A DNA stretch of 64,000 bases. Origin: Pyrus communis. Its lineage: Eukaryota; Streptophyta; Magnoliopsida; Rosales; Rosaceae. Location of the stretch: contig NC_084803.1 in assembly GCF_963583255.1 (NCBI RefSeq), forward strand, positions 28,060,428 through 28,124,427. The letters run 5' to 3'. Each line of letters opens with the position of its first letter. The first letter of the stretch is position 1. Under the pieces are notes generated by a model. The model did not search any database, was not told the DNA's origin, and saw only the letters and a program-made list of their open reading frames with translations. Below are positions 22,512-34,212 of the stretch, piece by piece. The translations under genes were made by a program, and so were the position numbers.

Positions 22512-24654
22512 TGATGCGAAAATAGTTAAGCACACAAATTAAACCCTCTTTTTGTCAAATTGTAGTATATGTATAAGTAGGGATCGTTCTGGACCGGGGA
22601 TTAGGAGGGATTGTTAATCACTTGGATTTGACTCAAAAACATAAAAACAAAGTTAAAAACGTTCACAAAGACTCAAAGGACTCAAAACAACACAAACACA
22701 CTCAAATCTGCCTAAAAACCACTTTCTGGGCAGATTTGAGCACAAACACAAATTTGGACGAATTTAAGATTATGGCTTGATTCAAACGTAAAAACACAAT
22801 ATAAAACACTAAACTAACTCAAAGAATGTAAAACTAAACACTTAAAACATTAAAACAAACCAAAAGACTCAAACATCACCCAAAACACTCAAAACTGCCT
22901 TAAAATCACTTTCTGGGCAGTTTTGAGCACTTTGGTGAATTTGGACGAAATTATGTAACAAAATGAATCAAAACACTTATAAACATAAACTAAAACACTT
23001 TCTACTAAATTGGACAATAAAGTAAAGGGGGATTGAGTTTTATACGAAATTAAATAAAATGTACAGATTCGAATTAAGACAGATAGTATATATGAATGTG
23101 ATGAAATGGAATGAATGGATGGATGCTAGCCAAGGGGTTCATCTCCATACATGTTATACTTGCATAATAAATGATTTCCAATTGCATTTCAATAAACCAT
23201 GAATTCTCAACACCCCAAGTTAACCGTGATGCACTAATTAACCTTCAAATCTTCCTAACGCTATTGAATTGGATGATGCATGCGACAATTCAAAACATTC
23301 CCCACAAGTCCTCAACATGAATGCATAGAAGAGGTACAAGCAAGAATCATTACGCTCTATGAAAATTATAAGTGTTGACGAGGCATTCGTTACTATGATT
23401 GCATGAAACTTATGCCAAGAATTTGTTTAACGCGATTGTTTATAAGCAACCTCCACTACTTATGAATATAAGTTCGTAACTATTAGGTGAAACTCACTTA
23501 TATTCTAGCGTCATATTCATGCATGAAAATTAAGCGTGCTCTCTCAATAAACATACATAAATAAGTTATCAATCAAACAGTTAAACAAATTGAATCCACA
23601 ACTTATGAAACGCAATTAGAAGTAATCAAATCAAAATGCAAGCATAAACATATATTTCGAATCCCCCCCTAGCCAAGGGGGGTTTAGTTGAATTTAAACA
23701 TTGGAATCAAAGAAACACCTAAACATTCCAACAACTCAAACTTGAATTGTATGAACGTTTAGGCCTTCTTCTCTTCCATTCCTCATTCGTACAAAACAAA
23801 GAGTATTGAAATTAAACATTGAAATCAAAGAAACACCTAAACATTCCAACAACTCAAACTTGAATTGTATGAACGTTTAGGCCCTCTTATCTTCCTCTTC
23901 GTTGTAGCACAAGGTCTAAGGATAGTTTGATGGTGTGAATGGTTTGGGGAGTGGTTGGAGTGGCTGCAATGGAGGAGAAAAGTGTTTTGGTGGCTGCTGC
24001 AAGGGTGTGGAGAGGTTGTGACGAATTTCTGGAATATGGAAGAGTGAATGAGAATGAATGCAATGGATGCTTATTTATAGGTGAAATGGGGGGAACATGA
24101 CAGCTAGGAGGGAATGTGGATGCATGTTTGAATGATTAAAGGATGCATGTGGGTTGGAATTGCATGTGCAATGAATATGTGGCTGCATGTGCAAGGGGAC
24201 AATCTGAAAATGCATGTGAAAGCATGTGTTGGCTGCAATGATGAAATGGATGGGAGTGCATGTGGCTTAATTAATTAAAGGGAGTGCATGTGCAATGTTT
24301 TAAAGGATGGAATGCATGTGAATATGATGGAAATCTGATATGGTGATGGGAGATGCATGTGGCTGATTTATGCATGTGAATGCATGTGGCTGCAAGGTGT
24401 GAATGATTATGGGTGCATGTGGCTGCAATGGATTAGGAATCCTTCAATTTCGTCCATTCCTTTTGCTCCAAACATAAGCTATCCATTCCAAGTCCAATTT
24501 TGCTCCAAAATGCTCCAAAATGCATCTTTTTGCTTACTTAGCCATATGAACCTAAAAACACACGAAAATGGCTTAAACGACTAAAACAACTATGAATTAA
24601 CAATATAAATGCACGAAAACAAGCTAAGTAAGTCGCCTAAATATGCTTCTATCA
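22512..24654 (-). mobile_element. Solo LTR, family B, inserted in gypsy RT (2143 bp)
   Basis: Plus-strand edges are TGATGCGAAAATAG and CTTCTATCA; in element orientation it runs TGATAGAAGCATATTTAGGC to CGCATCA. The 5-bp duplication ATAAG is perfect (22507-22511 and 24655-24659). The RT reading resumes on either side (KDNY..LI | LLIDDLLDK), proving insertion into an existing element. The first 200 bases match 61500-61720 and a central block (~23395-23615) matches 63175-63400. No coding domain inside. A 3' block with GGTCCAGAACGATCCCTAC resembles long-LTR Ty3 elements; class uncertain. Confidence 0.93.
23690..23885. repeat. ~115-bp direct duplication inside LTR B
   Basis: TTAAACATTGGAATCAAAGA through GAACGTTTAGGCC at 23693-23763 recurs at 23812-23882 with near identity, separated by a TTCCATTCCTCATTCGTAC spacer. 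A local tandem duplication with no coding role. Confidence 0.8.
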
Positions 24655-26424
24655 ATAAGATAGTTGTCCTTCATAGTGGGTGCATTCAATTCCCCCTAAT
24701 CAATGCACATCCTCCATGTACCTTTTTTCTTCTTTACTAATAGAACAGGGAAAGAGAAAAGAGCTATGACTTGGTCTGATGAATCTAGCCTCTAATAACT
24801 CCTAGATAGCATTCTCTATCTCAGATTTCTAAAAGGGACCATAGTGGTAGGGCTTTAGGAACTAGAGAGATGTGATGATCATGCTTTTTGTGAGGTGGCA
24901 ACTCAGAAAGGATCACAAAAATTTCCTCAAAGTCCCCTAGTAGTTGTTGCAGCTCTTGTAGTTATTGTGAGTTAAGTTCACAAGATTTGGATTGACTAAC
25001 AGAAGCCATTAGAAACCCAAAACTATGTCACAACCACCCAAAGGGAAGGCAGAGAAATCCACCAAATTATCATAGCCCCCAAGAGTGAGAGAAGTGGACT
25101 TGCACTAGCCTAAACGCCTCACCTTGCCTCCATTAGCTATCATAACCTCAAAAGACTTAGTGGATTGAACATGGTGTCCCTACTGTTTCAACAACTCAAA
25201 ATCAATGAAGTTATCTGTACTTCTTGAATCCAAGATTATCTTCACATGTTGATCGTTGACTATATGCTCTGCTTTCATTGTTTAAAGTGATTGATTAGCA
25301 TTAGTGCCAAAAATTCACACTTATTGAGCTCCATATGGTGAAATTCAGGTTGTAGTTCATTGAATTCATCATCCTCAGTTGGTTCCTCAGTCACTGCATC
25401 CAACATTAATAGTTGTTTCAAACAACATTTATGGCCCCTAGGCCATTTACCATTACAGAACCAACATTCACCTTTTTCCTTATTCTTTTGGATTTCTTTT
25501 GGAGATAGTTTCTCAATAGCTAAGTTACTAGGACAAGGGACATTATATGAGGGTGGAGCAACAACTATAAGTTGAGGTTTATTAATTATTGAAGCCTTAT
25601 ATTAAGGGAACTTGAGCTCAGTATGCTTAAACTCTAATTGTACAGAAATAGAAATAACATCATGAACAATTGCAAGTTTCAAGAGCTTAACATCATACTT
25701 CCATTCCCTTTTCAATCCTCTTAGGAAACAATTTTTAAGCAATATGAGACCAATATCACTAGTCTTATTAGCCAACTGACTAAATTTAGCAATATAATCC
25801 TTTAAAGTACCTGTTTGGCACAGTTTGAACAAGGATTTATCACTATATCCTTAAACTCAGAAGGTCCAAAATCCTTGTAAAGAGCATCAGTAAATTCCTC
25901 CTAGCTCAGAGTAGATCGTAACCAATCAATCTACTCAAACCATTGCAAGACATCTCCATCAAAGTGAAAAAAAAGTTGTGAGCTCACCCTGAGAGTTTAG
26001 TGTTTGATAGAATTAGAAAAATTGTTCTACCTTATAGATTCAAGCCAGTGGATCTTTGTCGTAAGTGAAGAAAGGAAAATCAATGAACTAAGACCATAGC
26101 GGTCGTGGAATGTGCCTACCACTATCATAGATCTGATTGCGAGGCTACTTGATTCGCTCAATCTCCTGAAGATCTGGTTATCAGAAACGTTAGAAGCAAA
26201 GGGGCCTTCCCCATTGCCCCGACAATGCAGTCCTCGATGAAATTGTCCACAATACAGCTGAAGTTTGGCTTCGAGAATTGTAGAAATAGCTTCATCAACT
26301 AGAGAAGGAAGAGCAGCAATGGAAGCTTTTAGAAAAGCTACTTGAGCATCTATAGTGGTGACGCACATGTTTAGTATGGACGGACATGCATGAAAGGGTA
26401 ACCAGGATTGGAGGGTGATATCAA

Positions 26425-26732
26425 TGTTAGATACTAATTCCTTACAGGTTCCACCTTAACCTTGATGCAAGGAAGCTATGAAGGATGAACGAGAGGAATT
26501 GTTTTGTAAAATATTTTTCTATTACTTTCAAATTTAACCATTACAAGAGGGAAAGATGGTTTAATACTACCACCAACATATGTAAGTGCTACATGGCATA
26601 AAAGGACAAAACACTAAAACAAACTTCTCACAATAAAAGGAAAATTACACGATAACCCCAATTCCTTACATTTTGACCCCAAACTCAATTACTTGTGATT
26701 AAGGCACTCACAATACTACAGTACCTAATACA
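26425..26732 (-). repeat. 5' LTR of the second gypsy element
   Basis: 308-bp partner of 19572-19925; plus-strand edges TGTTAGATACTAATTCC and GTACCTAATACA. Next to it on the minus strand a degenerate primer site TTGATATCA (like TGGTATCA) begins the internal region. Differences between the two LTRs, including small indels, show the insertion is not recent. Confidence 0.87.
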
Positions 26733-26885
26733 GGTGATGTAACAACCCATCCCAAATTTTACGATTTTATAAATTTTAAAAGATTGAAGTGACAAAAATA
26801 CCTCTAAAAGCGAGAATGTTGACTTTCGTTGACCGTTGTGTAACGAAATGTTGACTTTCATTGACTGTTGTATAGCGAGACATAT

Positions 26886-29800
26886 TGTGACGACCCGTCC
26901 CTAATTTTTCATTTAATTTCCTTCCTGAGTGTGTAAAATGACGTTTATGCCCTTATTGGCAAAGTGAAACCTGACGTGGACGTAGTTATTCGGCTTTTAA
27001 TTTATTTTCCTCATTATCGTAATTAAATAGTATTCGTTGTTACGAATACGTGAGAATGAGTTAAACCTGAATCGGATTTGTAACGAAGAAATTACGCTTA
27101 GTTAAAGTGTGTTAACAACAGGTAGAATTGTACACGTGCGTGTTAATTAATTAGTGTTAGAAATACTGTTTTTGATAAGGAGATAGATTTTTGTGTACCT
27201 TGAATTATACAAAATCTAATCTTTTTCTCTCTTTAAAAATATGTTCTGTGACTTACCATACCCACCAATCAGCTTTTCTCTTCATTTCCCTCACCCAATC
27301 AGACACTCTTTTCTCTATTTTTGACCAATCAGAAACTATCTTCTTTTTCTCTCTCTGCTTCTTCTCTCCCTCACGCTGGGTCTCCATTCTCTCTGCAACA
27401 ACTAAGACCCATCATCAAATCTCACAGATCAGACCTCAAACCACCACCATCGTACTTCTCTCATCCTCACAAGTCCATTCGTACAAACCGATCCTAAAAT
27501 GGTTAATTTTTGAGCTTCCAACTCGAAGCAACTTGGACCTCCGACTCGAAGGTGGAATCTCCGACGATTTTCAGTTCGTGTTACATGGTTTTGGGAGATT
27601 TAGAAGCACCTACTCAGCTCCCCGTGGCCACTAACCTAAGTTGGAAGTCAAGCTAACGTGTAGAAGCACGGTTTTGGGACGTTAGACTTAGGGCTGAGAG
27701 TTTCGAGACAATTTTAGTCCATTTCCGTCCACCTTTTGGACTTTTAAGAGAAATCCGACGACTTTTTCCAGAATCCGACAAACCAGATGGCAGTGTCGGC
27801 GATGGCGGACGGCGGCGAGGCTCTACCGGAGACGAAGGAGGAATATTCCGTTAGGCTAACTAAATATTCTGACGTCATTAAGGTATTTAATTGACATCGT
27901 TAGATTTAACGGAATATTCCCTAGGGTTTTTACCAGCGCATGTAGGCACATGGCTTGCGCGTGGGCGATCATGTGGCTGCGACCTAGTGGTGCGTGAAGG
28001 CTCGTGAGACTTCACGATGGCGAGTGGTCGACGTGTATGAGTGATAATTCATATATTTCATACATTTTATATCATCCATTCCTAGTCTATTTGTGATATT
28101 TTTGAGTTAAAATGGTTGCGTTTTACTCTCTTTTGTGTTAATGTGCAGTTAATTGTATTTTAGAGCCATTTGAGGGTAAATAAGGCAAAATGGTGCTGAA
28201 AGCAGAGAATTGAATAAAGATTCTGATGTAGAAAGAGATTCAAAGTGTACAATTGAATATGGAGATGAAAATGGCCCTTTAAGAAACCAATAACAACAAA
28301 AAACGTCTAAAATAAGTGCTTCATTACTAGGATGTCTTGGCATTCTATAATAGCCTCTTTAACCTCATAAAACTGAGAGTTTCAACCACTTTTAGAGAAG
28401 CTTCCCCTTGGGGACGCCCATAGCTCTCTCTCTTCTCTTTCTTTGGCATTTCTTCTAGAAACAAAGTCCTTTCTCCATTCACCATCCACAACCACCAAAG
28501 AAACCACGCGACCGCGCTGTTCTTAGAAAAGTTCAACATTAGAATTGCTTCAAAGAGGTTTCTTCTATGAACTTTAATTTCACTCATGTTGTTCTTGATA
28601 TAAATATATTATGTAATCATGTTGATTAATTAAGTTCATAGCTGGGGATTTCGATGTAGCCTTGCAAACCTACTCTATGTTATTAAGTTAAAGTATTCAA
28701 ATTACCAATCTGTGTTCTTGTTTCATTCACTGATTTTATAGTATAATTTGCTTGTTAATCTTAATGTTTGATCACCATTAGGGCTGCTTATGAATTATTT
28801 GATCAAGGTTATAGTACACATCATGCTTAATCTAGGTGGACATATGAATGAATGAAGAAACTGCTATGCATACATCCTGCCATTGATTTCTTTGGTTCGT
28901 TGAAGTTTTCTTGTTCTTAATGGATTCTTACTTGCTAATCTAAGTTGAACATCACAACTAGGTTGCATATTAGGAGTACTTGATCACAACCACTCATCAA
29001 ATGGATGATCATAAATAAGTAAAACGAACCCTAGTTGCAAATTGGAGAGTTAAATGAGTTTTGACTTACTTTTCATGGAATTGACTTGTAATGGTGAAAT
29101 CGGTATCCCTAGTTCCATTTCTATTGTTTCTGAATCATTCTATTATTCATATTTACATTCTCTTGCATTTTAAGATACTTTACTTCTCAAATCAAAATCA
29201 AAACTCAATTTGTTAGTTTCATTGTTTAGTTAGGGTTCACATAAAGCTAGTAATTTGTAGAGGTCTAATCAGTCCATGTGGTTCGACACCCTTACTTGTG
29301 CCATTATACTATCCTTATATTTGCACTTGAAAGGAACACAACAACGGGTCCGTGACATCGAGTAGAATGTTTTCGTATATTTAAACCCTTTGTTTGAGCA
29401 AACTATGAGATATTTTCCTAGCCTTTTAGTGTATGTTCTAATTAATTAATTAGTATAGTTGTTTCACGTATAGGAGAGAATTACCCCGAGGAGGTACGTG
29501 GTCAAGCAAGGCTAGGAGGCTACGATTCGACTACGTATCAGTGAGTGGGCATTTTTTTTTTATATATTATATATAAAGTTTTATAGCTTCGACAAATACT
29601 TTTGGATTGATTTTATGCCTATCATGCCATGTTTTATTTAATTTAAAAAATGCCATTATAATGTTGAGATTTATATATTGTCATGGCATGTTCTATACAA
29701 TATAATTGTTCATCATGCATGCTTGCACCGATGTAGTACTTGCCCCGAGCCAGGACCAGGCTTCACATGTATGTTCACATCGCACCGCACACTCACCTTG

Positions 29801-30478
29801 GATCCATTGTAGGTGCCAGTCGTGTCCTAGGTTGCAATAGGCAACTAGAACTCGTATGTGATGCGCCTAGTGCTAGTCTCCATGTGATTGTAGTACTAGA
29901 GCGTATGTTATGATTACACACAATCCTATTCATGGTAGAACTTATCTGCGTGAGCTCGTGTGTTAGCATAGAATGATGAGCATCTGATTTTCTTATGCTA
30001 CAATTGAGATATTATGATTGGCGTATTTATGGAATTATTGTTGATTTTCATACTTATACGTAGTATGATTTTCTGAAAACTATACATGTTTTACGGCGAG
30101 GTGTTAGTATGTTCAAAAAATATGTGTTTTATAAACCTTTGTTTTTGCCCACTCACCCTTCTGTTTTTCACCCGTCCCGGACTTAGTTCGCTGAATTCTA
30201 TGTGGCGTAAGAGGGATCTCTGGCGGTTCTGAAATTCCCATAAATAAATGTAGGAGTTTATTTCCCATTGTGTAACAAGTACCTTAATAGATTTGATTGC
30301 TCTATTTATGTCGTACTGTCATGTACGCTTTGAACACTTGTGTTTTATGGGTTCTTCCCACCATTGCGCACTTTCTACTTTAGATTAAATAAATGTTAGA
30401 TTTAGTTTAAATTTATCCGTATTTTATACATCACATTCATTTTGGCTAGCATACCTTGACTTCGGTCAGGGTATGTCA
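26886..30478 (+). mobile_element. Solo LTR, family A copy 3, with a family C LTR inside
   Basis: Starts TGTGACGACCCG, ends GGTATGTCA, and carries the perfect 5-bp duplication CATAT (26881-26885 and 30479-30483). Removing the inner insertion (~28042-29357) leaves about 2.28 kb, like copies 1 and 2. It keeps the AATATTCC palindrome region (27840-27920) and the GAGGAGGTACGTGG..GGCTACGA block (29490-29545). The 147-residue frame at 27191-27634 has no domain and is LTR sequence. Confidence 0.92.
28042..29357 (+). mobile_element. Family C LTR inserted in family A LTR
   Basis: About 1.3 kb starting TGATAATTCATATATTTCAT and ending near CCGTGACA. It interrupts the family A LTR between CACGATGGCGAGTGG and the following CGAGTAGAATG. 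The body matches 31068-33580 over long stretches (GGACATATGAATGAATGAAG, GTTGAACATCACAACTAGGT, TGTGGTTCGACACCCTTA). Flanks ATGAG and TCGAG share only three bases, so the exact edges are approximate. No coding domain. Confidence 0.72.
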
Positions 30479-30597
30479 CATATGACCCATTCTTTTAGCG
30501 CACTCTTACATTTATTCACTTTTAGGTTTGAAGTCAGGGTATGTCACATATGACCCATTCTTTTAGAACACTCTTACATTTATTCACTTTAGGTTTG
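30463..30597. repeat. 68-bp tandem duplication across an LTR junction
   Basis: GTCAGGGTATGTCACATATG and the following CATTTATTCACTTT..AGGTTTGAA occur twice in tandem (about 30466-30530 and 30532-30597). The unit spans the end of LTR copy 3, its CATAT duplication and flanking DNA, so the duplication is younger than that insertion. Confidence 0.88.
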
Positions 30598-30966
30598 AAT
30601 TTACTCACATTTTTCACATCACTACACTTTATGGCTACGTCACCCTCTTGGTGTCGGCCAACACAACTTGATTCGCAGTCTAGGTGGACATTCTAGGTTG
30701 GGGTGTGTTAGGTGAGGTCATATTTGGTGTAGCGGTGATGAATCCATCACAATGGCAAACTAATGATGATGGGAGGAGTGGGTGAGTCCAGTTGTAGCAG
30801 TACGTTCGATATAGCCTTGTCAAACGATAACAATGACAATTTTTCTGTAATAGAAAAACCTTAACCTAGAAACAAAAAACCAATACCCAGCAAACACTCA
30901 GACAAACAAACTGATAGATAGACAAATTACCCATCAATAGCACATTAACCCCGAAGGATCGAACTT

Positions 30967-30978
30967 GCTTTGATACCA
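30967..30978 (-). other. Primer-binding-site remnant
   Basis: Minus strand reads TGGTATCAAAGC, one base from the canonical initiator-Met site. It is followed two bases away by an LTR-like edge (TTGAATATCTGAG on the plus strand from 30981). LTR-like DNA seems to continue to ~31067 and again from ~33582 (TACAAAGCTTCTATTTATAG), interrupted by the family C LTR. This is a minus-strand retroelement with most of its internal part missing. Confidence 0.6.
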
Positions 30979-31067
30979 AGTTGAATATCTGAGTACACGA
31001 ACAAACCGAATATAAACTATGAATAAAACTTTATAATTTGAAACGAATGAGAACTCATGTACTTCCT

Positions 31068-33580
31068 CTATTTATACCATCCATTTCTAGTATATTTGTG
31101 ATGTTTTTGAGTTAAACTGATTACGTTTTACCCTCTCTTTTTTTGTATTAGTGTATAGCTAATCGTATTTTAGAATCTCTTTGAGGGTAAAAACGGCAAA
31201 TTGGTGTTGAAAGTGAATAATTGAAAATGGGTACTAACACTGAGAGAGAATTAAAACTAAGGAATTGAAGATTGGTGTTGAATTTAAGGTCCAAATAATC
31301 TTTAAAGACGGCTCTTTAGAATACCAAGAGCAGCAAAAAATGTGTAAAATAAAAGCTCAATTGATGGGATCTTTTGACAATTTGCTATAGCTTCTTTTAC
31401 CATATAAACACTAGAAATTTACAGCATTTTGCCAAGCCCCCTCTTAGGGGCGTCTAGAGCTCTCTTCCCTTTCTTTCTTTGGCCTTTCTTTCAAAAGAAA
31501 AATCTTATTTCTCCTCTCCATCTCCTACCATCAAAGAAACATGCAACCGTGATATGCTTGAACTAGTTCCACATCAGAATTGCTTCAAGCGTTTCTTTTA
31601 TGAAATTGATTCCATTCATGTCATGTATTATAGTTATATTTTAGGAAATCATGATATGTAATTAAATTCATAGCTGTGGTTTATATGTAGCCTTCCAAAA
31701 CTATTCTTTTTTATACTAAGTCAAAGAGTTCAAGTTTCCAAAATGTTTTCTTGTTTTATTCATTGTGCTTAAATATTAATTTATATGCTTTTCTTGATGC
31801 TTGAACACCGTTAAGGTTGTTATTAGTTATTTAATCAAGGTTATAGTACATGTCATGCTTAACCTTTGTTGGACATGTGAATGAATGAAGAAACTGCTAT
31901 GCATACTTCTGACATGTGATTTCTTTGGTTCTTTGAAGTTTTCTTTTTTCTTAATGGATTCTTAGCTGGTAATCTAAGTTGAACATCACAATTAGGTTGC
32001 AAGTTAAGCGTACTTGATCACAACCAAACATCATATGGATGATCATAAATAAGTAAAGCAAACCCTAGTTGTAGATGGGAGAGGTAAATATGTTTTTACT
32101 TAATATACGTGGAATTAGCTTGTAATGGTGAAATCGATATCGCTAGTCCTATTCTCATCGTTTTCCGAATCAATCTATTATCCATCTTTACCTTTTCTTG
32201 CATTTCTCAGTTATTTTAATTTTTCAAATAAAAAACCAAATTCAACTTGTTATTTTCATTGTTTAGTTAAAGTTCACATGAACCATCGCCAACCCCACGA
32301 CCACCACCATAGTTACTGTCACCATCATTGCCACCATTTTTGTTGCCACCATCTATGACTACAACCACCAGCATTACACCACTGCCACCATCACCGCAAT
32401 CATCATTGCTACCGCCAACAACGCGCAATCGCCACCATTACAACTGCCACCACGGCTACCTCTACACCCTAATCACCACACCCTCACCATTGTTGCTGTC
32501 ATCACCACCACTACCCTTTGACATTATTGCCGTTGCCACCGCCCCCAGTAATATGTTTATTTTCATCATTACATACAATTATATCACTTTTACATTGAAA
32601 TTTACCAAAACTTTTTTACATTGCTTTTCCTACTCACAACATTTTTAAAAATACAGTTTATCGAATGCTCAATTGTTTTATTTTACTCGCTGATTATTTT
32701 TAAGCATAGCATAGCATTTTAAAAAGAAAACATAACAATCCCAAATTGACCCTTAGTCTAGTTCAGTTTGCTGAAAGCTAGTGAAGGCAAACAAATGCGC
32801 ACTATCTCAATTCTACACTAACTCAAAAAATTGAAAATCCAAATATTAGTGAAAAGAAAAAACTAGACCTAGCAATCCTCATTCCCTACCACCATGCTCG
32901 AGTCATCCACCAACCTTACTTCTGGCCTTCTTGCTCTCACTAAAGCATTCAAAGTAGGGCATTATTGCCATTGATGAGTTGTTCAATCTCTCATATTCAC
33001 TCAATTAGTGATATAAAGGTTGGTGTAGGATAAAATTCTAAACTCACCACACGACATGAATAAGAAAACTGAAAAATAAATATAGGAGGCAGCAACAGAG
33101 AGAAAAAACAGTTAAAGAACCCCCAATTTAAATTTCAAATTAAAAAACTCAGGAAATGAATGAGAAGTCGATGGCGAGGCTTGTAGGGATCACAGCTGAT
33201 TCTTGGAAATGATGGCGGAGGTTGTGGGTTTCTTATAACTAAGAAAACGAACTCTAGTTGCAGATGAGAGAGTTGAATACGTTTTTATTATTTTTTTAAT
33301 TTTTTTTTAATTTTAAATATATGTGGGATTGGCTTGTTATGGTGAAATAAATATTCCTAGTCCCATTCTCATCATTTCTAAATCAATCTATTATCCATCT
33401 TTATTTTTCTTGCATTTCCTAGTTATTTTAGTTTTCAAATCAAATACCAAATTCAACTTGTTAATTTCATTGTTAAATTATAGTTCACATAAAGCTAGTG
33501 ATTTGTAAAGGTCTAATCAGCCTATGTGGTTCGATGCCCTTAATTGTGTCATTATGCTATCCTTATATTTGCGCTTGAAA
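31068..33580 (+). mobile_element. Second family C LTR, itself interrupted
   Basis: Begins with TATACCATCCATTTCTAGTA and ends near TTGCGCTTGAAATGA, parallel to 28065-29335. The match breaks at about 32280, where a CCA/CAC-rich repeat and unrelated DNA (to ~33235) are inserted, and the match then restarts about 240 bases earlier in the LTR. The edges are homology limits only; no target duplication was identified. Confidence 0.75.
32280..33235. repeat. Dispersed repeat with CCA/CAC trinucleotide block, copy 1
   Basis: Starts with CCACGACCACCACCATAG-type triplets (32288-32530), continues through CATTTTTAAAAATACAG, CCAAATATTAGTGAAAAGAA and GCAATCCTCATTCCCT, and ends ATGGCGGAGGTTGTGGGTTT. It shares this order with 35340-36415. 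It sits inside the family C LTR, flanked by two copies of a ~240-bp LTR segment. No gene motif. Confidence 0.78.
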
Positions 33581-33967
33581 TGATATGATAACAAAAGAGA
33601 ACACTACAAAATTCACTGAGACGGCTACATAACCATAAGACTACATTGTGACTACCTTATTATGTTACGAGTTACAAAGCTTCTATTTATAGAATAAAAC
33701 TAAAACAAACCCTAATACTTATGGGCAAGAAAACCTAATGCTAGGTCCACAAGAAAACTAATATAATAATAATAAACTAATTTTCCCAACAAAAAGGCTA
33801 TCATCCAAGTCACCTATTTTTTCTCGTGGTCAAAATGATTCCTCACTTGGAAATAATAAAATTTTAAAAACATATGAAAATTAAATTCAAGAAAAAAAAA
33901 AACTACATTCTTTAGATGTGAGGTGATTTTAAAAAAAAGTTTTTGTAGACACACCCAACTACATATT

Positions 33968-34195
33968 GAAAAAGGATCCTCGCCAGATCCTTTTCCTAGG
34001 GATCCGGGTGATCTTGTAATCATGTCCGTTCATCGTACATCGTGTGGTCAGTTTTCGTTAGGTACTATTTATATTTAATTTAAATTTTAAATTTTAAATT
34101 TTAAATAATTTCGGACCACACGATGTATGATGAATGAACATGATTACAAGATTTCCCGAATCCCCAGGAAAAGGATCCGACGAGGATCCTTTTCC
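33968..34195. mobile_element. Fold-back MITE
   Basis: The two halves are near-perfect inverted copies: AAAAGGATCCTCG..GATCTTGTAATCATG..CACGATGT on the left is mirrored on the right, with an AT-rich loop of TTTAAATTTTAAAT units (34075-34110). The flanks CTACATATT and CTACACATA look like a degenerate 9-base duplication. No coding capacity. Mutator-like affiliation is a guess. Confidence 0.8.
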
Positions 34196-34212
34196 CTACA
34201 CATATAAGGATG

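Larger units (their letters stand above)
19926..26424 (-). pseudogene. Ty3/gypsy gag-pol with short LTRs (Reina-like chromovirus), decayed and split
   Basis: Minus-strand remains in order: gag (26368-25602, with the block KDYIAKFSQLANKT), protease region (~25350-25000), RT start near 24780-24680 (LLVKKKKGTWRMCID, then a stop, GELNAPTMKDNY), RT core at 22535-22314 ([31 protein letters not shown]), RNase H (~22050-21560, ending YEIQYKSGSENIVADA), integrase (~21350-20550) and the integrase C-terminal block at 20395-20215 (YNKLQPRFYGPYEVLERIG, YKLKLP, HHVCHVSCLKK). Stops and shifts are frequent. The RT is cut by the solo LTR at 22512-24654. A T-run at 20182-20206 creates a false poly-Lys tail in translations. 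The short LTRs (308-354 bp) and this integrase end suggest the Reina clade; that is inference. Confidence 0.88.
26738..30710 (+). mobile_element. Older, shortened family A-like solo LTR carrying a nested LTR
   Basis: The left edge TGTAACAACCCATCCC is a diverged form of the family A start; the right edge GGGGTGTGTTA is a diverged family A end. The 5-bp duplication GGTGA is perfect at 26733-26737 and 30711-30715. Without the nested LTR only about 380 bases remain, so most of the LTR was deleted. The right remnant includes the family A ending ACGTCACC..TCGGCCA. Confidence 0.75.

Noticed and set aside
19567..26737. CAGGT as the firm target duplication of the second gypsy element
   Set aside because: ACAGGT is found at both outer edges, but on the right it overlaps the terminal CA and the GGTGA duplication of the next element, so it cannot be assigned with confidence.
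27191..27634. 147-codon forward frame
   Set aside because: Lies within solo LTR copy 3; no domain and the collinear parts of copies 1 and 2 are not open in that frame.
30463..30545. Second LTR end of a separate element
   Set aside because: The second GTATGTCACATATGACC is part of a 68-base tandem duplication, not a new LTR.
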